A stretch of 64,000 bases of DNA from Crocodylus rhombifer (lineage: Eukaryota; Chordata; Crocodylia; Crocodylidae). Numbering within the stretch: the stretch's first letter is position 1; every line of letters starts with the position of its first letter. Shown piece after piece: positions 47,444 to 61,109 of this stretch. The notes beneath the pieces were generated by a model. It was given only the letters and a program-made list of their open reading frames with translations, did not search any database and had not been told where the DNA came from. Position numbers and translations under genes: made by a program. The stretch is from positions 19,358 through 83,357 of the forward strand of contig JAVSML010019006.1 in NCBI GenBank assembly GCA_038503035.1, written 5' to 3'.

Positions 47444-47989
47444 GGTGTTCGTGCAGCTGCCGCAGGTGGCACTTTGTTCCCTGTGCCATGCTCCCTGCTG
47501 CCTCCCTTCAGCTGACTCAGTCAGCTCTCACGCTCATCTTGGGCTGGTGGGAAGCTGCTGGGGATTCAGACGCTGGCGGCTGCTGTAACATCTGAGAACA
47601 AATGTCCACGCTCACCCTCTCCAGCTACAGCTGGCCTCTTTCACCACCCCTCTCCTAGCAAGACTTGCTGCCCTATCTCCAGGACACAGCCCACAGGAGG
47701 GAGAGGGAGAGCTGAACCCCTGGCACTGCCCCCTGCCTGGCCAGACTTGGGCAGGAGAAGCCGGGCACAGAGCTGGAGCAGCCGTCGCTGCAGGTGGTGG
47801 CAGGGTTTCCTGCGCAGGTCAGAGACTGCAACAGCCTTGGCAGCCGATACCCAGCTGGGCCCTGGCCCTTTACTGCCCTGCCAGGGAGTAATGTTATCCT
47901 TCTGTCCCAAGCCCATGCCCAGGAAGCATTCATAGTGAGGATGGCAGCGATGTGCAAATGACTCGTGTCCCTTCTTTTTCCCTGCCCAG

Positions 47990-48136
47990 AACATCCCCAC
48001 CCTGGGAAGCGTAGCAATAACCATGGCACTCCACAACTGCGATGAGGTAGCAGTTGCGGGATTCGGTTACGACATGAGCTTGCCCAACGCGCCGCTGCAC
48101 TACTATGAGAACATCAAGATGTCGGCCATCAAGGAG
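47990..48136 (+). CDS. ST3GAL3: ST3GAL3 coding exon (human residues 298-346), sialylmotifs S and III
   Basis: The 147-bp exon encodes NIPTLGSVAITMALHNCDEV then AVAGFGYDMS, which is sialylmotif S, the donor and acceptor binding motif. It contains the cysteine (human Cys314) that pairs with Cys160. Next comes PNAPLHYYENIKMSAIKE, with motif III as His-Tyr-Tyr. Ala320, altered in a human epileptic encephalopathy allele, is present. The acceptor is 'ttccctgcccag' and the donor is GAG|gtagga. Phases are 0 on both sides. Compared with human, HGC is HNC, STP is SLP, and TVRMAA is NIKMSA. All motif residues needed for catalysis are intact. Confidence 0.97.
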
Positions 48137-48359
48137 GTAGGAGCCGCTCAGCTTGGCACAAGAAGGGATTTTCCTCCCTGCTCAGGCTGGTGTTTTGCCT
48201 TCCTCTGCAGTGGGGGTGCTGCCTCTGCCTGTGCTCTCTGCAGCGTCCATGAACCCCCTTTGCAGCAGCAGGTTGCTGGCAGCCACAGCCCCCTGCTTTC
48301 CCAGGGGCAGGGGCGATGCCTGGGGCTGTCAGGGTGACTGTCCTGGTGCTCAGAGCTCA

Positions 48360-48481
48360 GACATGGGGTTTGTCCAGGCTGGTTTGGACAGGGCTGATCC
48401 TGCCTCCGGCAGGGCTTGCACTGGATGTGACCTTGCAGCTCCTCACCAGCCCCGTGGCTCTGGGATTCTCTAATTCTCTGA
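48360..48481 (+). mobile_element. CR1 LINE 3' tail
   Basis: The sequence 'gacagggctgatcctgcctccggcagggcttgcactggatgtgaccttgcagctcctcaccagccccgtggctctgggattctctaattctctg' is a CR1 3' end with two copies of a short ATTCTCTG-type tail unit. The same subfamily ends at 10949-11011. Confidence 0.8.
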
Positions 48482-51400
48482 CCCATTGCTCTTCCTTGGG
48501 CAAGGGATGGGCACTAGCTTTGGTATCAGGGACAAAAAGCACATGAAAACCCAGGCTGTGTCTGGACACGCTCTCAAGCATAACTTGTGTTACAGAGTAT
48601 CTGGATGTGGACAGAAGAGTCCCATGGAGCACATGTGGTGCAAATCTGTACACTGCTTGGGGCTGACGTGGGCAGCAGTGAATGGGGGAAGTCAAAGCAG
48701 CACCAACTAGGGCAGATCAATGGGAAAGCTCCTGGGGAACAGGTTGCTTGGGGCCTGGCACCTTGCCTCCCTCTGCTCTCTGTGCTGTTATCCCCCAGCT
48801 GCCCAGGAAGCAGCAGCTTGCTCATCTAAAGGCGGCTGCACAGAGGTGCATGGCCAAGGCAGTGCTGTGATGTCAGGAGGGGCGCGGCGCTTCTAGAGCG
48901 ATGTAAGACCCCCGACGCTGCGGTGGTAGCCACATCAGAGTGCCAGGGCAGGTAGGAAACACTTTGCTGCCAAACCTGCGTGACTTGCCAGCCTGAGCTC
49001 ATGTGCTGGAAGAGGGGCTGCCAGGAGAGCTCTGCAGCTGGCGCTTCCCGTGCAGGCCTGGCCGCCATCTCTCGGACATGGCCTCCTGCTCTCAGCCACG
49101 TTTGGCCTGGTGAGGGGCATGGCTGTTGAGGGCAAGGTGGCCGGGTGCTGGTCTGAGGCTTGCAGGAGCTGGGCTCAGTCCCTGGCTCTGATGCTGGCGT
49201 GCCCTGTGAGTCATGGTTGCTCGGTGCCTCAGTTTCCAAGCTGCACCGGGCAGGCCGGGCACCTCCTGCCCACATGGGGTGAATTGGTTAACCAGGCACT
49301 CAGCTTCTCTGGGAAACCACCTGAGCGCCTAGGATGGCCAGATGGACCACAGCCTACGAGCTGTTTCCCCTCATATTTAACACTCCTCCTTCTGAGCTCA
49401 TGCACCAGCATGGCTTCTGCTGCCCCAAGCCATACCCAGGGGCACCTTGATGCACATTTTCCCTAGCTCCCTTTGAAGGGGTTGAACCCGGGGCTCCAGG
49501 GTCCCTCCGGGCAGCCCTGCTGTCACTGGCAGCCACATCACGTGCTCATTCATAAAGGATCAGGCTCCACCTCAAAGCAAGGTAGGTTCTGCCTTTGCTG
49601 CTGTTGCAGAGCCTCATTCCCTGGGTGTTTGGAAACTTTCTGTTTCCAGCCAAAATGTATTGTGGCCAGTTTCCATGCGTGTGGTCTTGTGCTGGCATTG
49701 TCCTTGCACTTAAACACCTCTTCTCAAAGGAGAGCGGGGATCTCTGCTCAGCCCTGCGGGATGGACGTTCCCCCAGGAGGGGGTAAACATGGACTGCTGC
49801 TGCCCCAGGGAGGTGGGAGATGTTTCCTTGTGGCTGAGGCCATTTGTTCAGGTTCAAGCCACCCCTACTCCACGGGTCTGTGAGCCTGGTGGGCAGATCC
49901 TTGTGCCGCTGGAGGTTGAGTTATCTGATACGTGCCCACCAACCTAATCCTCACCACACACCCACGGCTTCCTCTTACATGGCAGTTGCTGGGACCGGCA
50001 AAGCCATATGCTCCCAGCGATCAATAATAAATGCTCCTCCGTTGCCCCCCATCATGACAAATTGTTTGCGCTATCACAGAACATGAAGAGTGGCCAGGAT
50101 TGCATTTCCTCCTCTCCCGTTAATATTAACTTCAGCTGGTAATTGCCAGGCACCTGGGGAGGAAGTCGCAAGGTGAAGGGAGCAGGAGCCCGGGGTGGGG
50201 GGGTGTCTTCTGTGTTTGCCCTCAGAGCCTTGATGGAGACTCGGTCAGATGTGGACTGCAGTGTCCAGTATTGGGAAGAGAGACCGACATGAACTTTGCA
50301 TGCTGGTGGGTTGCTCGTGCTCCCAGGCTGGTGGCTTGGCCAACAGCTGGGTGCAGCACGACCCGGCCTGTGGGCATGGGCTCACTTTCCTTGCACTTCC
50401 TTTATGGCGTCCGCATCCAGTCCAAGGCCTGGCCACGCCTCGAGGAGCAGCACGTGCAAATTGCTGCACCGGAACCATGCGTGCACCCACTTCGTCCCCG
50501 TGCTCCCGACAAGATCTGGCGGGGGTCTGCTCCGTGCACGAGGAGCAGAGTTGCTTTCAGCACACAGCTCAGTGCGGGAGCCTGGCACGGCAGGTCGTGT
50601 CCAGCCTGCAGCTGCGTCAGCACGCTGTGAGTTGGAGCTGCCCAGGTTGGCCCAGGTTTCCTGCTACAGACTCTGCCTCTGAAAGGGAGCCCAGGGATTG
50701 TCCCCAGACCCTCCAGCCTGCAGGTACCAACACAAAGGGCACTGCTCTAGCCGTGCTGGCTGGCTCCTGCACGAGTTCAGCCTGGGGGTGGGAAGAGCCT
50801 CTGCTGGCATTGATGTTTGTGGGGATGTTTCCTGCCCACCTTGAACAGGGGCTCTCTGCGGGCAGACTGTGAGCAAGAGACCCAGGTTTTGCTCTCAGCT
50901 CATCCAGCACAAATAGGGGCAGTGCCCTGTGCCACTGGAGCCATCTCCTGCAAAGTGCTTTAAGGTCTGGGAATAAAGAGCCCTGAGCCAGGCTGAATGC
51001 AAGCTGGATGGTAGCGCCCAGCCAGGCCTGCTTGGGGCCTGGCTGGGGAGAGGGGAGACCCAGGTGCCCCCATGGGCACCATCCCCATGCAGATGGCACT
51101 ATGCAACCTTGCATGCCTGAGCTGCCTCCAGCAGCTGCAAGAAGCGCTGGCACTCCGCCCTGAAACTGCGGCTGCTCTTAGTGAAAAAATGCAAACATGA
51201 GCCCCCTCACCGTCTAGCTCTGAGCTCCCAGGGGTCCCGCGTGTGCGGGTTCATGCTATCCCCTTTGGGAGCGATCATAAAACCAACTGCTCCGCTGTGT
51301 GGGGTGTCTTGGAAGGAATGGGCCCGCAGGCTACGGCCTGTGCTCCCCGCATGAGGCGTGCCCTCGATTTACACTCAGTGCTTGCCTGATGTCTCCCCGG

Positions 51401-51849
51401 ACACCCTCGGAAACGTGACTCATCCCTGGGGAATTTGTTCTGACTGCACACAAAAGCCAGAAAAAGGCAGTTTCAGGCTCACATCTAGATGAAGACAACC
51501 ACTCCTCTGCCGAGACTGGGCCACTGCATCTGCCCCTGCCCATGCCCATGCACGCCACTGACAGTTGTGCATGTGAGAGGTGAAGCAGAGTTTGCACAGT
51601 CATGGTGCATCAGACCTGCTGTCCGTGCTGCACGCGCAGGCTGCTCCAAACATCGCATTCCCTTGGCTGTAGTAGGGGAGGCGGAGGGCACCCACCTACC
51701 CTGGGGCCTGGGCACCACTGAGCTCCTTCCTCCAGGGCCCTGGGAGCACCCAAGCGGTACCACACCAATCCCTTGGAACTGGGCATGGCAGGGACACCTG
51801 GAAGCGCCCTGGACTCCAGCGGGGTAGCTCCCTGTGGGTAGTTTGATCT

Positions 51850-52080
51850 CCCTCTACGCAGGCAGGATGGGCTTCACAGCATCACAGCCCCTCATCCCGG
51901 GGTTCAGGGCAGGCCGCTGAGCCCATCTTCCTGCACAGATGCAGGATTTGCTGCTCCTCTGTCCCAGACGCTCCGGTCTAGCCTCTCCTGGGAACACCCC
52001 CTGGGCAGCATGTTCCACGGTCCGACAGCCCTGACCACGAGGGACCTTCCCTGGAGAGTCAGTCTTTGTTTCTGTAGTTC
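51850..52080 (-). mobile_element. Probable CR1 LINE 3' coding remnant, reverse orientation
   Basis: On the minus strand 52050-51990 translates to RSLVVRAVGPWNMLPRGC, resembling the CR1 'FF..RVV..WN.LP..VV' block. It is followed by 'gaggctagaccggagcgtctgggac', recalling the 'F..RLD' segment. Only this part is recognisable. Confidence 0.45.
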
Positions 52081-55000
52081 TTGCCCTTGTCCCTTTGCAC
52101 CAGTAAAGGGGCTTCCCAGGGGTGGAGGAGTGAAAGAGGAGGGCTGGGAGCCAGGGCCCGGGCTCAAGAACGTGTGTGTTCGCTGGTTGGTGACGCACCC
52201 ATGCCACTGCCCCTGGCAGCACAGCAGAGCCTCCATCCCTGGCTTGTGTCATGCCAGATGACGCGGGACACTGGCTCCATGGGACTCCCCTCTGCTCGGA
52301 ATAGAAACAGGATCACATGAGGGAAATGCCGGGGTTACGTCCTGGCGCTTCCAAGCTGCAGAGTGAAGGCAATATCCTGATTGACTTGCCACGTCCTTGG
52401 TGCATCTGGTGGAAAGATCCACGCCAGCCCTGGGGTTATGTTGGAGTTGTCTCCCCGGCAGCTGCCTGTTGGACACGAGCTTCATGAGTCTCATTGGTCA
52501 CAGGGTGGTGTTTCAACCGCTCTTTCGTTTGCTGGCAGCTCTGCCAGGACCCTGGAGCCCGTGTCATCTGGAGCAGCGTGACGGCAGCAGCAAACCTCTA
52601 GCACCCGGGAGCGCTGGACTGCAGCTGGCTCCTCCTGGTCTTTACCAGCCTCCGGCAATGTCGTCTTCTTGCCCCTCTCTGTGCCATGCTGCTGCTTCCC
52701 CTCGTGCTGGAGCCTCCGCTTGCTTAGCACTGCACCGCGTCCGCTGTAGAAGGCTGAGCTGCAGGCTGATCTCAGCCGCTGTTGGTGCCGTTCTGCAGCC
52801 CCACGTCAGAGCAGGCTCTGGTGACCTGCCCAGCACGGAGAGAGCTGTCCTGGCCCCAGCTAAGTGCCCAAAAAGTCAGAATCCCATAAGCTCCGCCTGG
52901 CGCAGGAGTCTCCCGACTCGACAACGGTCTCTCGTTTGACTTCGCCGAGGGCGGGCTGCAGCATCGCAGTCCCTTGCAAAGCAGCTGGATAATTCTGGCC
53001 CCATTTCACATGCAAACGTTTATCAAAAGCCCTGTTGAGAATGTAACTAACCCCACAGAGACTTTGCAGCTGATCACGATGAGCCGGAGAAAGCGCGATG
53101 CCTCCAGGAAGTTCCAACACGTGCTCCAGACCGCCACCTCCATCCATCTGGACTCACTCCACCTTTCCCACCTTGATTTCCAGAAGCAGGGTCTCTGCTC
53201 AGCAGACCACCATCCCCATGGCGGCCTCGGCCCCAAGTGCTTTGCTTCACAGCAGAGAGCAAAATTGCATCTTCCTCAGAGCCGCACAACATCAGTGGTA
53301 GTTCGGCCACCTTGGCCCTTGGCGGTGCTGGAGAGATTCGTGCTCACGTCCTACCAGGCCCAAGCCCCATGCCTGCAGACCAGCCGTGTTTCATCTAATA
53401 ATGCAGGCACTAGTAAAGGCAACAGTGAGCTCAGATGGAGGAAGGCCCGATCTGGGCCCAAACCCCATGGGCAGATCCAGGATCCAGCAGCCTTGCGCCA
53501 GCACAGCTGCCAGGGGCCACAGGGAGGAGCAAGGGCCCAGGGCCTCTGCCTGGATGCTGTGAGGTCAGGGCTTGCTGCTGCTCCAGGGTTGCCCTAGTGC
53601 AAAGTCAGGAGAGTTCTGCAAAGGGACAGTTTACCCCAACTTAGCATCTGACGGAGCCTAGGAAAGCTCCCCGAGATGCCACCCGCCCTGCCTGGTGCAG
53701 CTGACAAGGTTTCATAGCCTTGCTTTCCGTTCTGCTGCCCAGCCTGCCTCTCTAAATGTGCCGTGTCCTGCAAGCCGCTGTTCTCAAATACAAGGCAGGA
53801 AAACCCACCCCTGAAAGATGCAGGTGGGGAGAAATGAAGGTGATGGAGGGATTCAGATTTTTTTAAAAAGGTACTAAGAGTTGTTACCACATTACCGAAA
53901 TAATCCAGTGCCTCAAGCAGAAATAATTTCGGAGTGGGAAAATGACAGTGAGCCAATGGCAATGAGCTTATGGACACGAGGTGCAAAGAGACCTGGGGGA
54001 AGAAGGCTAGGTTTAATGGCCCAGGTGAAGCTCTCCTGCAGATGGACAACCCAGGCCCCTCACACGCTGGAAGACCCGCTCCGAGGAGACCTCACCCTGG
54101 CTTGCCTGCACGGCAATGAGCTCAAGCCTGGGATACGAACGTGGCTGCTGGAGCTTTCCCAGAAGAGACGAAACTCCCGCCAGGCTGGGAGGAGAACACA
54201 TGTGGCCTGTCTCCTCCGTGATGGGCCACCACAGCTGTGTATTAGCTCACGAAAACAAAATGCTTCGATCTGTTAGAGCTGGGGATATGAGCAGCGCAAG
54301 CTTATACATTGCCTCTGTCAGTTGGGGACCAGGCTGCTCCCGTCACGGGGACTGCGTTGGGAGCTGGAGGGGAGTATCAGGCATCTGCTCTGATGCTGCA
54401 GGAGCAGCCAGCTGCCTTTGACGGCTGAACATGAGATACTCAGCTTGACATGCCGCCAGACTGAGTGGGAGTGGATGGGCAGCCCCCACCCCGGGCGGCC
54501 GTCTGATCTCTCCCCGAGATCACAATGGAGGCTTGTAGGCAACAGTCCTGCTTCCCCAGCCGCTCTGCGTGGGACTCTGCAGGGCATCGTCTTGCACCCT
54601 CTCGGTCAGTGGGTGCAGGGGCCGCGCAGGGAGGCAGTGGGCTCGGGGCTGTCGGCGTGCAGATGGCGCACGGCTTTGTCTCCATCTCGCCTGGCCTGTA
54701 GCTGCATCTCGGATCGATCCATAACCATAACATTTGCAGCCTCTGCCTTTATGGGGGCAAACAATCTTGCTTTATTGTCACCCTCCCTCTCCCTGTGAAG
54801 TTAGCCATTGCGCTTTCAATCAGGGACCAGGTAGGGGTGGGGGTGCAGGGGGTGCCGCTCCAGCCCCCTTGAGTATCTTGAAGTTCCAGTAGTGAGTGAG
54901 AAGAACAAAACTCCTTTGAAAACAGTGCAGATGTCTGAGCTGGTGATTTATGGACTGAAAACATTGCCATTCGAGCCTGGCTGATGAATGGCCATCGGAG

Positions 55001-58000
55001 CACAAGGAGCGGTGCAGACTGAAATGGAGGTCAGCTCTGGAGGAGGAGGTGAGGGGCTGGGGCAGGGGGAGCTCCCGAAGGGCATCGTGTCTCGCTGGGG
55101 GCCTGCACTGATGACTGATGAGGTTCACGCGTCTTTTTCTCCTTGTTGAAAAGCCACCTGTTTGACTCGGGCGTCCTCTGCATTGAGCGAGTGCCTTGCA
55201 CGGGGTTCCTGTTCATGGACCTGTACCTCCAGCACGGGAAGTGCATGGAAATGTGGTGGAATAGCAGTCACGATTGGCAGGCAGGTGTCTGAGGGCGCAC
55301 ACCATCAGGAAAGAGAGAGACGGGGACAAGAGCTGGGGGAGCCTGGCACGTTGATGACGGGACCAACAGGAGGGAGGTGGGAAGTGGAAGCATGGATGCA
55401 GTGGAAGTGGTCTGGGCTAGTTGCTCGGGGAAGGACTGTCCTAGAGGCTCTGCTGGGCTGGGGTTTCAGTGTGGAGAGCAGCCTCTCTAATGCTGGTGGA
55501 GAGAAGTACCAGGGCTGTCATGTCATCGTGGGACCGGAGGACAAAAGCTCCCGTAATGGCAAGGCACAGACCGTCAAGGGGGGCAAGTGGCAGAGAAGGC
55601 TGCAACTCGGAGTCCAGGACGGGCAGGGCTCGCGAGGGCCACCGGGGCCAAGGAGAATGAAACTGTGAAGGATGGGAAAGCCATGGCAAGAGGCTTTTGG
55701 ATACTTCAAAAATGAAAGCCAGGGAAGAGCGCATGGGACCTGTCCTGTGTTGTGGGGATGGGGTGGAGGGGCAAAGATGCTCTGATCCTCTGAAGGTTAA
55801 AGATGGCCTGAACGCCAGGTGAATGCTTCCCCTCGGCTTTTCGTTAGGTGCCTGGGAGCACAGCCAGGAAGGCTAATGGCAATGCATGTGTACGGGGCCA
55901 GCTCAGAGAGTGAAACGCAGGGGGTGGGGGGCGCATAATCCGTGTCCCCGAACGCAGGATGAGCCAGCACTTGAAATGGTCCTCCCACCATGGCGGCCTG
56001 AGAGCTCCCCCAGCGTGGCTCTGAGGGCCACAGCAGAGGCAGCCAGGAGCCAGGGAGAACGAGCAAGGGGCTCGCATTTGTGAGCTAAAAGCAATCAGTG
56101 TCTGAAACTCCCCCCGGCCCTGTCCCATCTCGCGTTCGGGGCTCTGTGCACGTCGTGAGAAGCAGGTTGCCTGCTGCTTAGGAGAACCCCAGCCCCAGCC
56201 CCTGGGATTGGCTTTGTTCACAAACGCTGCAGGAATATCCGCTTGTGGAAAGCTGAATACACATGCAGACGTGCTTGCTGAGGTGGTCTGGTAAGAGCCG
56301 CGTAACCCCAGCAGCCAGCCACTGCCGTCTCTGGTGCGGTTCATTCCCAGCTCTCCCCTGCCAGGCCATCACCGCGCATCAAAGCTGTAATGGGGGGACA
56401 CACCGGAGCAGAAGGGAGCGCTGGGAACCGTCCTGCTCCAGCTTCCTGGTCCCCTTGGAGGTGTTTTCCTTCAATTTTACTTCTTTGGCTGGCTCGTGGT
56501 GTTTCACGGGATTTCAGCGGTCGAGATGAGCTCGCTTGACAACAGCGTGTGCCCAGCCACCGTGCGGACTGTAATGGGTTACAGATGGACGCTCCGCTTC
56601 CTTTCCTAGAGGCTTGTCTCTGAAACCTCCTCTGCCTTGTAGCGCTCTGCTTGGGTGCTCCCGCGGGTCCCGGTCCATCCAGTCTCCTGTTTTCCTACCA
56701 GAATTGCCCAGGTGTAAAGGCTCCTGGATGCCCTAGCCGGTTTCCTTCCCTAACGCCATGGGGCTGCTTCGACTGAGCCTGAGCATGCACCAGGTGACAC
56801 AGGAGAGATCCTGAGCAGAGGAAACCCACCCTGATTCCCAGTGCAGGAGGAGGGCTTGAGTTCCTCACGGGTCCTCAGGGATACATCACTCCTTCTTGGC
56901 GTGGAGGCCGCTGGGTTGGCTTGCACTAGCGAAAGCTGTTCACCATGCGGGTCGGAGCCTCTCCCAGGTGCCAAGCAGGCGCTGCCAGGAGCTGGGGCTG
57001 ACTGGCACTGCTGGGCACTGGAGGCAGGGAGTGGCCGGACAGCTCAGTCCCTGCCAACGAAAAGGCCCAGGTCCTGGAGGGACTGCAGGGAAGGCAGGTG
57101 GGCTCCTCGTGCAGCTGAAACCTTCCTTTCCCGTTGGAGTCACCTGACCTGGCACGGTCGGTCAGTCCGGCAGGATCGGTCAGGGCCAATGCAGCTGGTG
57201 GAAACAAGCAGGGAGCAGCAGCAGGAGACGAGTGGGTGAGGACACGGTGCTCCTGCCAACGCCAGTATTAGGGGGGTCTGCAGACAGCGCTGCCCATCCG
57301 GAGGCCAGAGCCAGGTGGGCCAGGACCTGGGGCAGGATGCAATGGAAATCCTTGCGCTGCAGCTTTGACTTGTCAAAGGAAAAAAGAGGAAGAAAAACAA
57401 GCTGCAGCATGGCTGGAGATGGGCTCCGCACGAGGCTGGGTTGGCTCCTAGTCACGTTGCCCGCACACTGCCCCAAGCAGGCATGTGCAGCTGCTCCCCC
57501 AGGCCCTGCCCACACAGCCCCCTGGGCAGAGCTGGGAGCAGCCCAGCCTCAGCGATGCTTGAAGTGCCTGCTGCATCAAAGAACGATGCATCAGCTGAAA
57601 CAGCTCCAGGGCGATTTGCAGGCAAGATTGGTTACAAAGACACCTTGACATTTCCTGGGGAGGTGTGGGGGACACATGTCCCACAGCCTGGTGCAGTGCA
57701 GCCAGGTTTACCCGCCAGCCACCCCCACACGCCTGCTTGGCCCCGATGGAGGGAGCCTGAGGTTGCAGGGGCCTCGATCCTCCGTGCCCTTACCAGCATC
57801 CTCATAACAGGACTTGAGTGCTGGGGGCTGCTGGGTGCCACGTGTGGACTCTCCAGCCCTGAACCACGCACATGCAATGCTCCTGGTTCTGCAGAGCCAG
57901 CCCCATTGCACCTGCTGGTCAAGCCCACCCAGTCCCTCGTGCGGCCGTGCCATGACCCTCCTACTCAGTACCACAGGAGCCTGAGCCCCGTGCATGTGGA

Positions 58001-58547
58001 TGGGACGCGGGGTCCCAGGGCAGGCATTCAGGCACTTGTGGCCCATGACAGCCAGCGGGTGCTAGGGACCGAAGCACACGTGAGGTCAGTCTCCAGGCAC
58101 TTGTGAAACTTTCCCATCTCCCTGCCGGCCTTGTCCAGCCACACGGTGCAGAGACGTGATTGCGTTTGCTTGCTTAGCCACATTGGTCACTGGGAGCCAG
58201 CTCCTCTGTTGCGATCAGTAACCTGGAGATAAATCTCAGCCCTCCCACCGGTGCAGTGCCCCATGCCTGGCAGCTTTGAGAAGCAGCTCCCCATAAAGGT
58301 TCTGGATTTGCCCTTCCGGAGCAGGTAAAAGGACAGGCCAGGGCTCTTCCTCTTCACCTACCAAATCCTCCTCTGCCTCAGGTTTAAGCCCCCTGCGTCG
58401 TGAATGTGCCTGCGGTCCTAAGCAGGCACCAGCTGAGGTGACCACAGACCCTGCCGGCTGGGAAGATGCCTCACCAGAGTCTGTGTTATACCAAAAAAGG
58501 TTCTTTAAACACTGGGGCCTGGATTGGCGTGAGAGCAGCAGCACAGC

Positions 58548-58568
58548 TGCCCTGCCCTGCCCTGCCCT
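58548..58568. repeat. (CCTGC)4 microsatellite
   Basis: Four CCTGC units occur in a row. Confidence 0.9.
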
Positions 58569-60712
58569 TATCAGCGTGTCACTGGGTCTGACCATGACCC
58601 GTGCACCTGCATCCCAGCTCAACAGCCGTGGGCCCCTACGTGCCTGCGCCAGAGGCCCATTTGCAACCCGTGCGGGTGCTCAGGCAGAGCTGGTGGCTTC
58701 TCTGCTCTGTGCATGTCAAGGCAGGCTGCCCTGGGCACAAGTGGGTCTAGCTCTGCATCCTGAATGACCCGGACCTGCCCCTGCTCCACCCATACCTTGG
58801 AGACTGATCCTTTACAGCCTGGGCCCAGCCGGGGTAACCAACAGCACTCGGGCCGTGGCTGTCCGGAGACGTTTGGCTGCCAGCATCTGTGGCAGTGCAC
58901 AGCTGCTGACACTGCAGGTTTGCTTGGCTACTTGCATGCTTAGTGGCCGTGCCAGCAACCTGGGTGCTCTCACGCCAGGCAGCTGCGTCAGCAGGACACC
59001 CCAGGCCCACGGGCAGGCATCTCAGGGCTCCGTGTGCCACCATCCAGTGTGGGGCTTTGTGGGACATTGCAATGTGCTGCAATTCTCTTGGGGACTTGGA
59101 GGATGTTTGTGGGAAGCTGACGACTGCCTCTGCTCCAGGCAGTTCCCACCGTCCCTTTATACCACGTGCTCTGTCCTTGGCCTCCCTGCTACCCCACTGG
59201 CAGGAGCCGCAGCGCTGAGCGTATCACGGGAGTGCTCTGCTCTGCTTTAGGGACGCGGCTCCTCACTCTTCATTGCTGGTGGAACCGAAGCTGCGGCAGC
59301 AGCACAAACAGCAAAGCCAAGGAGGGAACGAGGCTGCTGTGGGGAGCCGGTATCTGCTGGGCAGCCGCATACTGTAGAGCAGTGGCTCCAGGACCCTGGT
59401 GCGAGCCCTGAGCAGTGGGGTCTGATCATGCTGCCAGCCTGGGGCACCCTGTGGGGACTGCAGCGTAGCTGGAGCCAGAAGGCCCCATCCCTGGAGCATG
59501 GGCTTGCTTGCCCCAGCCCATGGGAGCTGAGCGCTGTTTTGCCAGTGGAGAGATGGATGGTGATGGGGGAGATGCGCATACTGGTTCTGCCCTGCCACAC
59601 ACCTGGGTCTTGCGTGCACATAGCATGCGCAGCACTGTCCCAGGATGATACAAGTGCTGATGGTCGCATTGGCTGCTCCACCGCCACCTCTCCCCTCTGG
59701 CAGTCAGGGAAGGGCCATGATCCTCATGTCGGTGGGTCCATAGGGCAGTCTGAAACGCTATGAGGAAGGAGGGTTCTCTGACCAGTGTGCTCCCAGGGCA
59801 CGGTTCTGATGCCAGCAGCAGTTCCCAGGGCTCCCTAGCTGCAGAGCCACACGCCCAGGGCCCGAACAGTGGCACAGGAGGGTCAGGAGTTGTCTGGGCA
59901 GGGGCTGGAGAATGGCAGAGTGTGCCTTTGTAGACTGAATGGGAGCTGGGGCACGGGTGGATCTAGGGTTTTGAAAAGGGGATAGAGCTGGCGAGGCTCA
60001 TCATCACCGATAAAACAACACACATTTTTCTTCAGTTGAAGAATGTCTAAAAATAGAAAGTCATTGGAATGAGTTAAAAACAGTCTGTGAAATAGGAGCT
60101 CCATGACCAGGAGCAGCTCATGGGCAGCAGCACAGCAGGACGGAGGCCAGCTTCATTAGCAGAACATAGAGACCATTATAAAGAAGAGGGTCATTAACAC
60201 CTGTGGAGTGAAGAGTTTAGCAGGGATCAGGGAGATGATAGCGAGCCACTACGTCAAGTGACAGCCTGACTAGAGCTGCTGCTGCCACAGCCAGGCTGTT
60301 GGGTTTAAACTCTGTGGGGAGCAGGACTCCAAGGTGCAGCCCCCTGGATCCGTCCCTCGTTGAGGCCCCTGGACCTCAGGAGCCAGCTCCTGGCGCTGCT
60401 GCCAGGGACCTGGTGTTCTCTATAGCATTTGTGGAGCAGAGTAGGGATGAGACCCATGGGCTGGCAGTGATGGAAAGGCCCAGGGAAGGCAACTGCAGAG
60501 ACAGGAAGGTGTCCTACGACAGGGCAGAAGCAGACGGTCAAGGACACCAGTCTGAGAACTATGCTGAGCCAGCTGAAGGCTGAAGGGATGTCTGGGCCGA
60601 GCTCAGCTGGACCCCTCAGCTCTGACCCAGACCAGCCCCATGGGCAGGACCTAGGATGCCCCAAGCGTAGTGCCCATTTCAGGAGCCTCGCTGCACACGG
60701 GCCCGTCCCAGA

Positions 60713-60862
60713 GTTCATAGATTCATAGATTTCATAGACATTCGGGCTGGAAGGGACCTTGGAAGTTCACTGAGTCCAGCCCCCCGCCCAAAGGGCAGGA
60801 AGTCAGCAGGGGTCATAGGATCCCAGCAAGATAAGCATCCAATTTGCTCTTGAAGGTGTTGC
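60713..60862 (-). mobile_element. CR1 LINE 3' tail, reverse orientation
   Basis: The sequence 'gttcatagattcatagatttcatagacattcgggctggaagggaccttggaagttcactgagtccagccccccgcccaaagggcaggaagtcagcaggggtcataggatcccagcaagataagcatccaatttgctcttgaaggtgtt' is the reverse complement of the 3' end of the copy at 2376-3172, so both belong to one subfamily. Confidence 0.9.
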
Positions 60863-61109
60863 CAGGACGTGCCTCACGGGGTGCCTGCATGCAGCAGGGG
60901 CCTGGGCTGGATGGCCCAGGTGCTTCAGGTGGCCCAGTTGGGGAGCAGGAATGGGAGCACCATGGGTGGTGTGCCCGCTCTGGGGTCTGCACCACCCATG
61001 AAGCCCGTTCCAGCCCCTCTGGGATCCTGCTGCCCGTGGTGCCTGTTCTAGCCGCTCTGGGATGCACCAGTGCTGTGCAAATCCTGGAGTGCGTGCTACA
61101 TCTGGCACG

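Larger units (their letters stand above)
39199..47989 (+). other. ST3GAL3: ST3GAL3 intron, 8,791 bp, phase 0
   Basis: The intron runs from gtaggt to 'ttttccctgcccag'. It contains a reversed CR1 (43470-44310), a hAT element with exact duplications (46529-46800) and a CCCAT repeat (47422-47443). The stretches 39200-43465 and 44315-46520 are otherwise unremarkable. A reversed LINE-like scrap ('ggaccgatggtctgtctagcctggcctcc', 46004-46033) is too short to classify. The AT-richer part at 45270-45700 contrasts with the GC-rich surroundings. Confidence 0.88.

Noticed and set aside
59370..59440. hAT-like end 'gagcagtggctccaggaccctgg'
   Set aside because: No partner terminal repeat or 8-bp flank was found.
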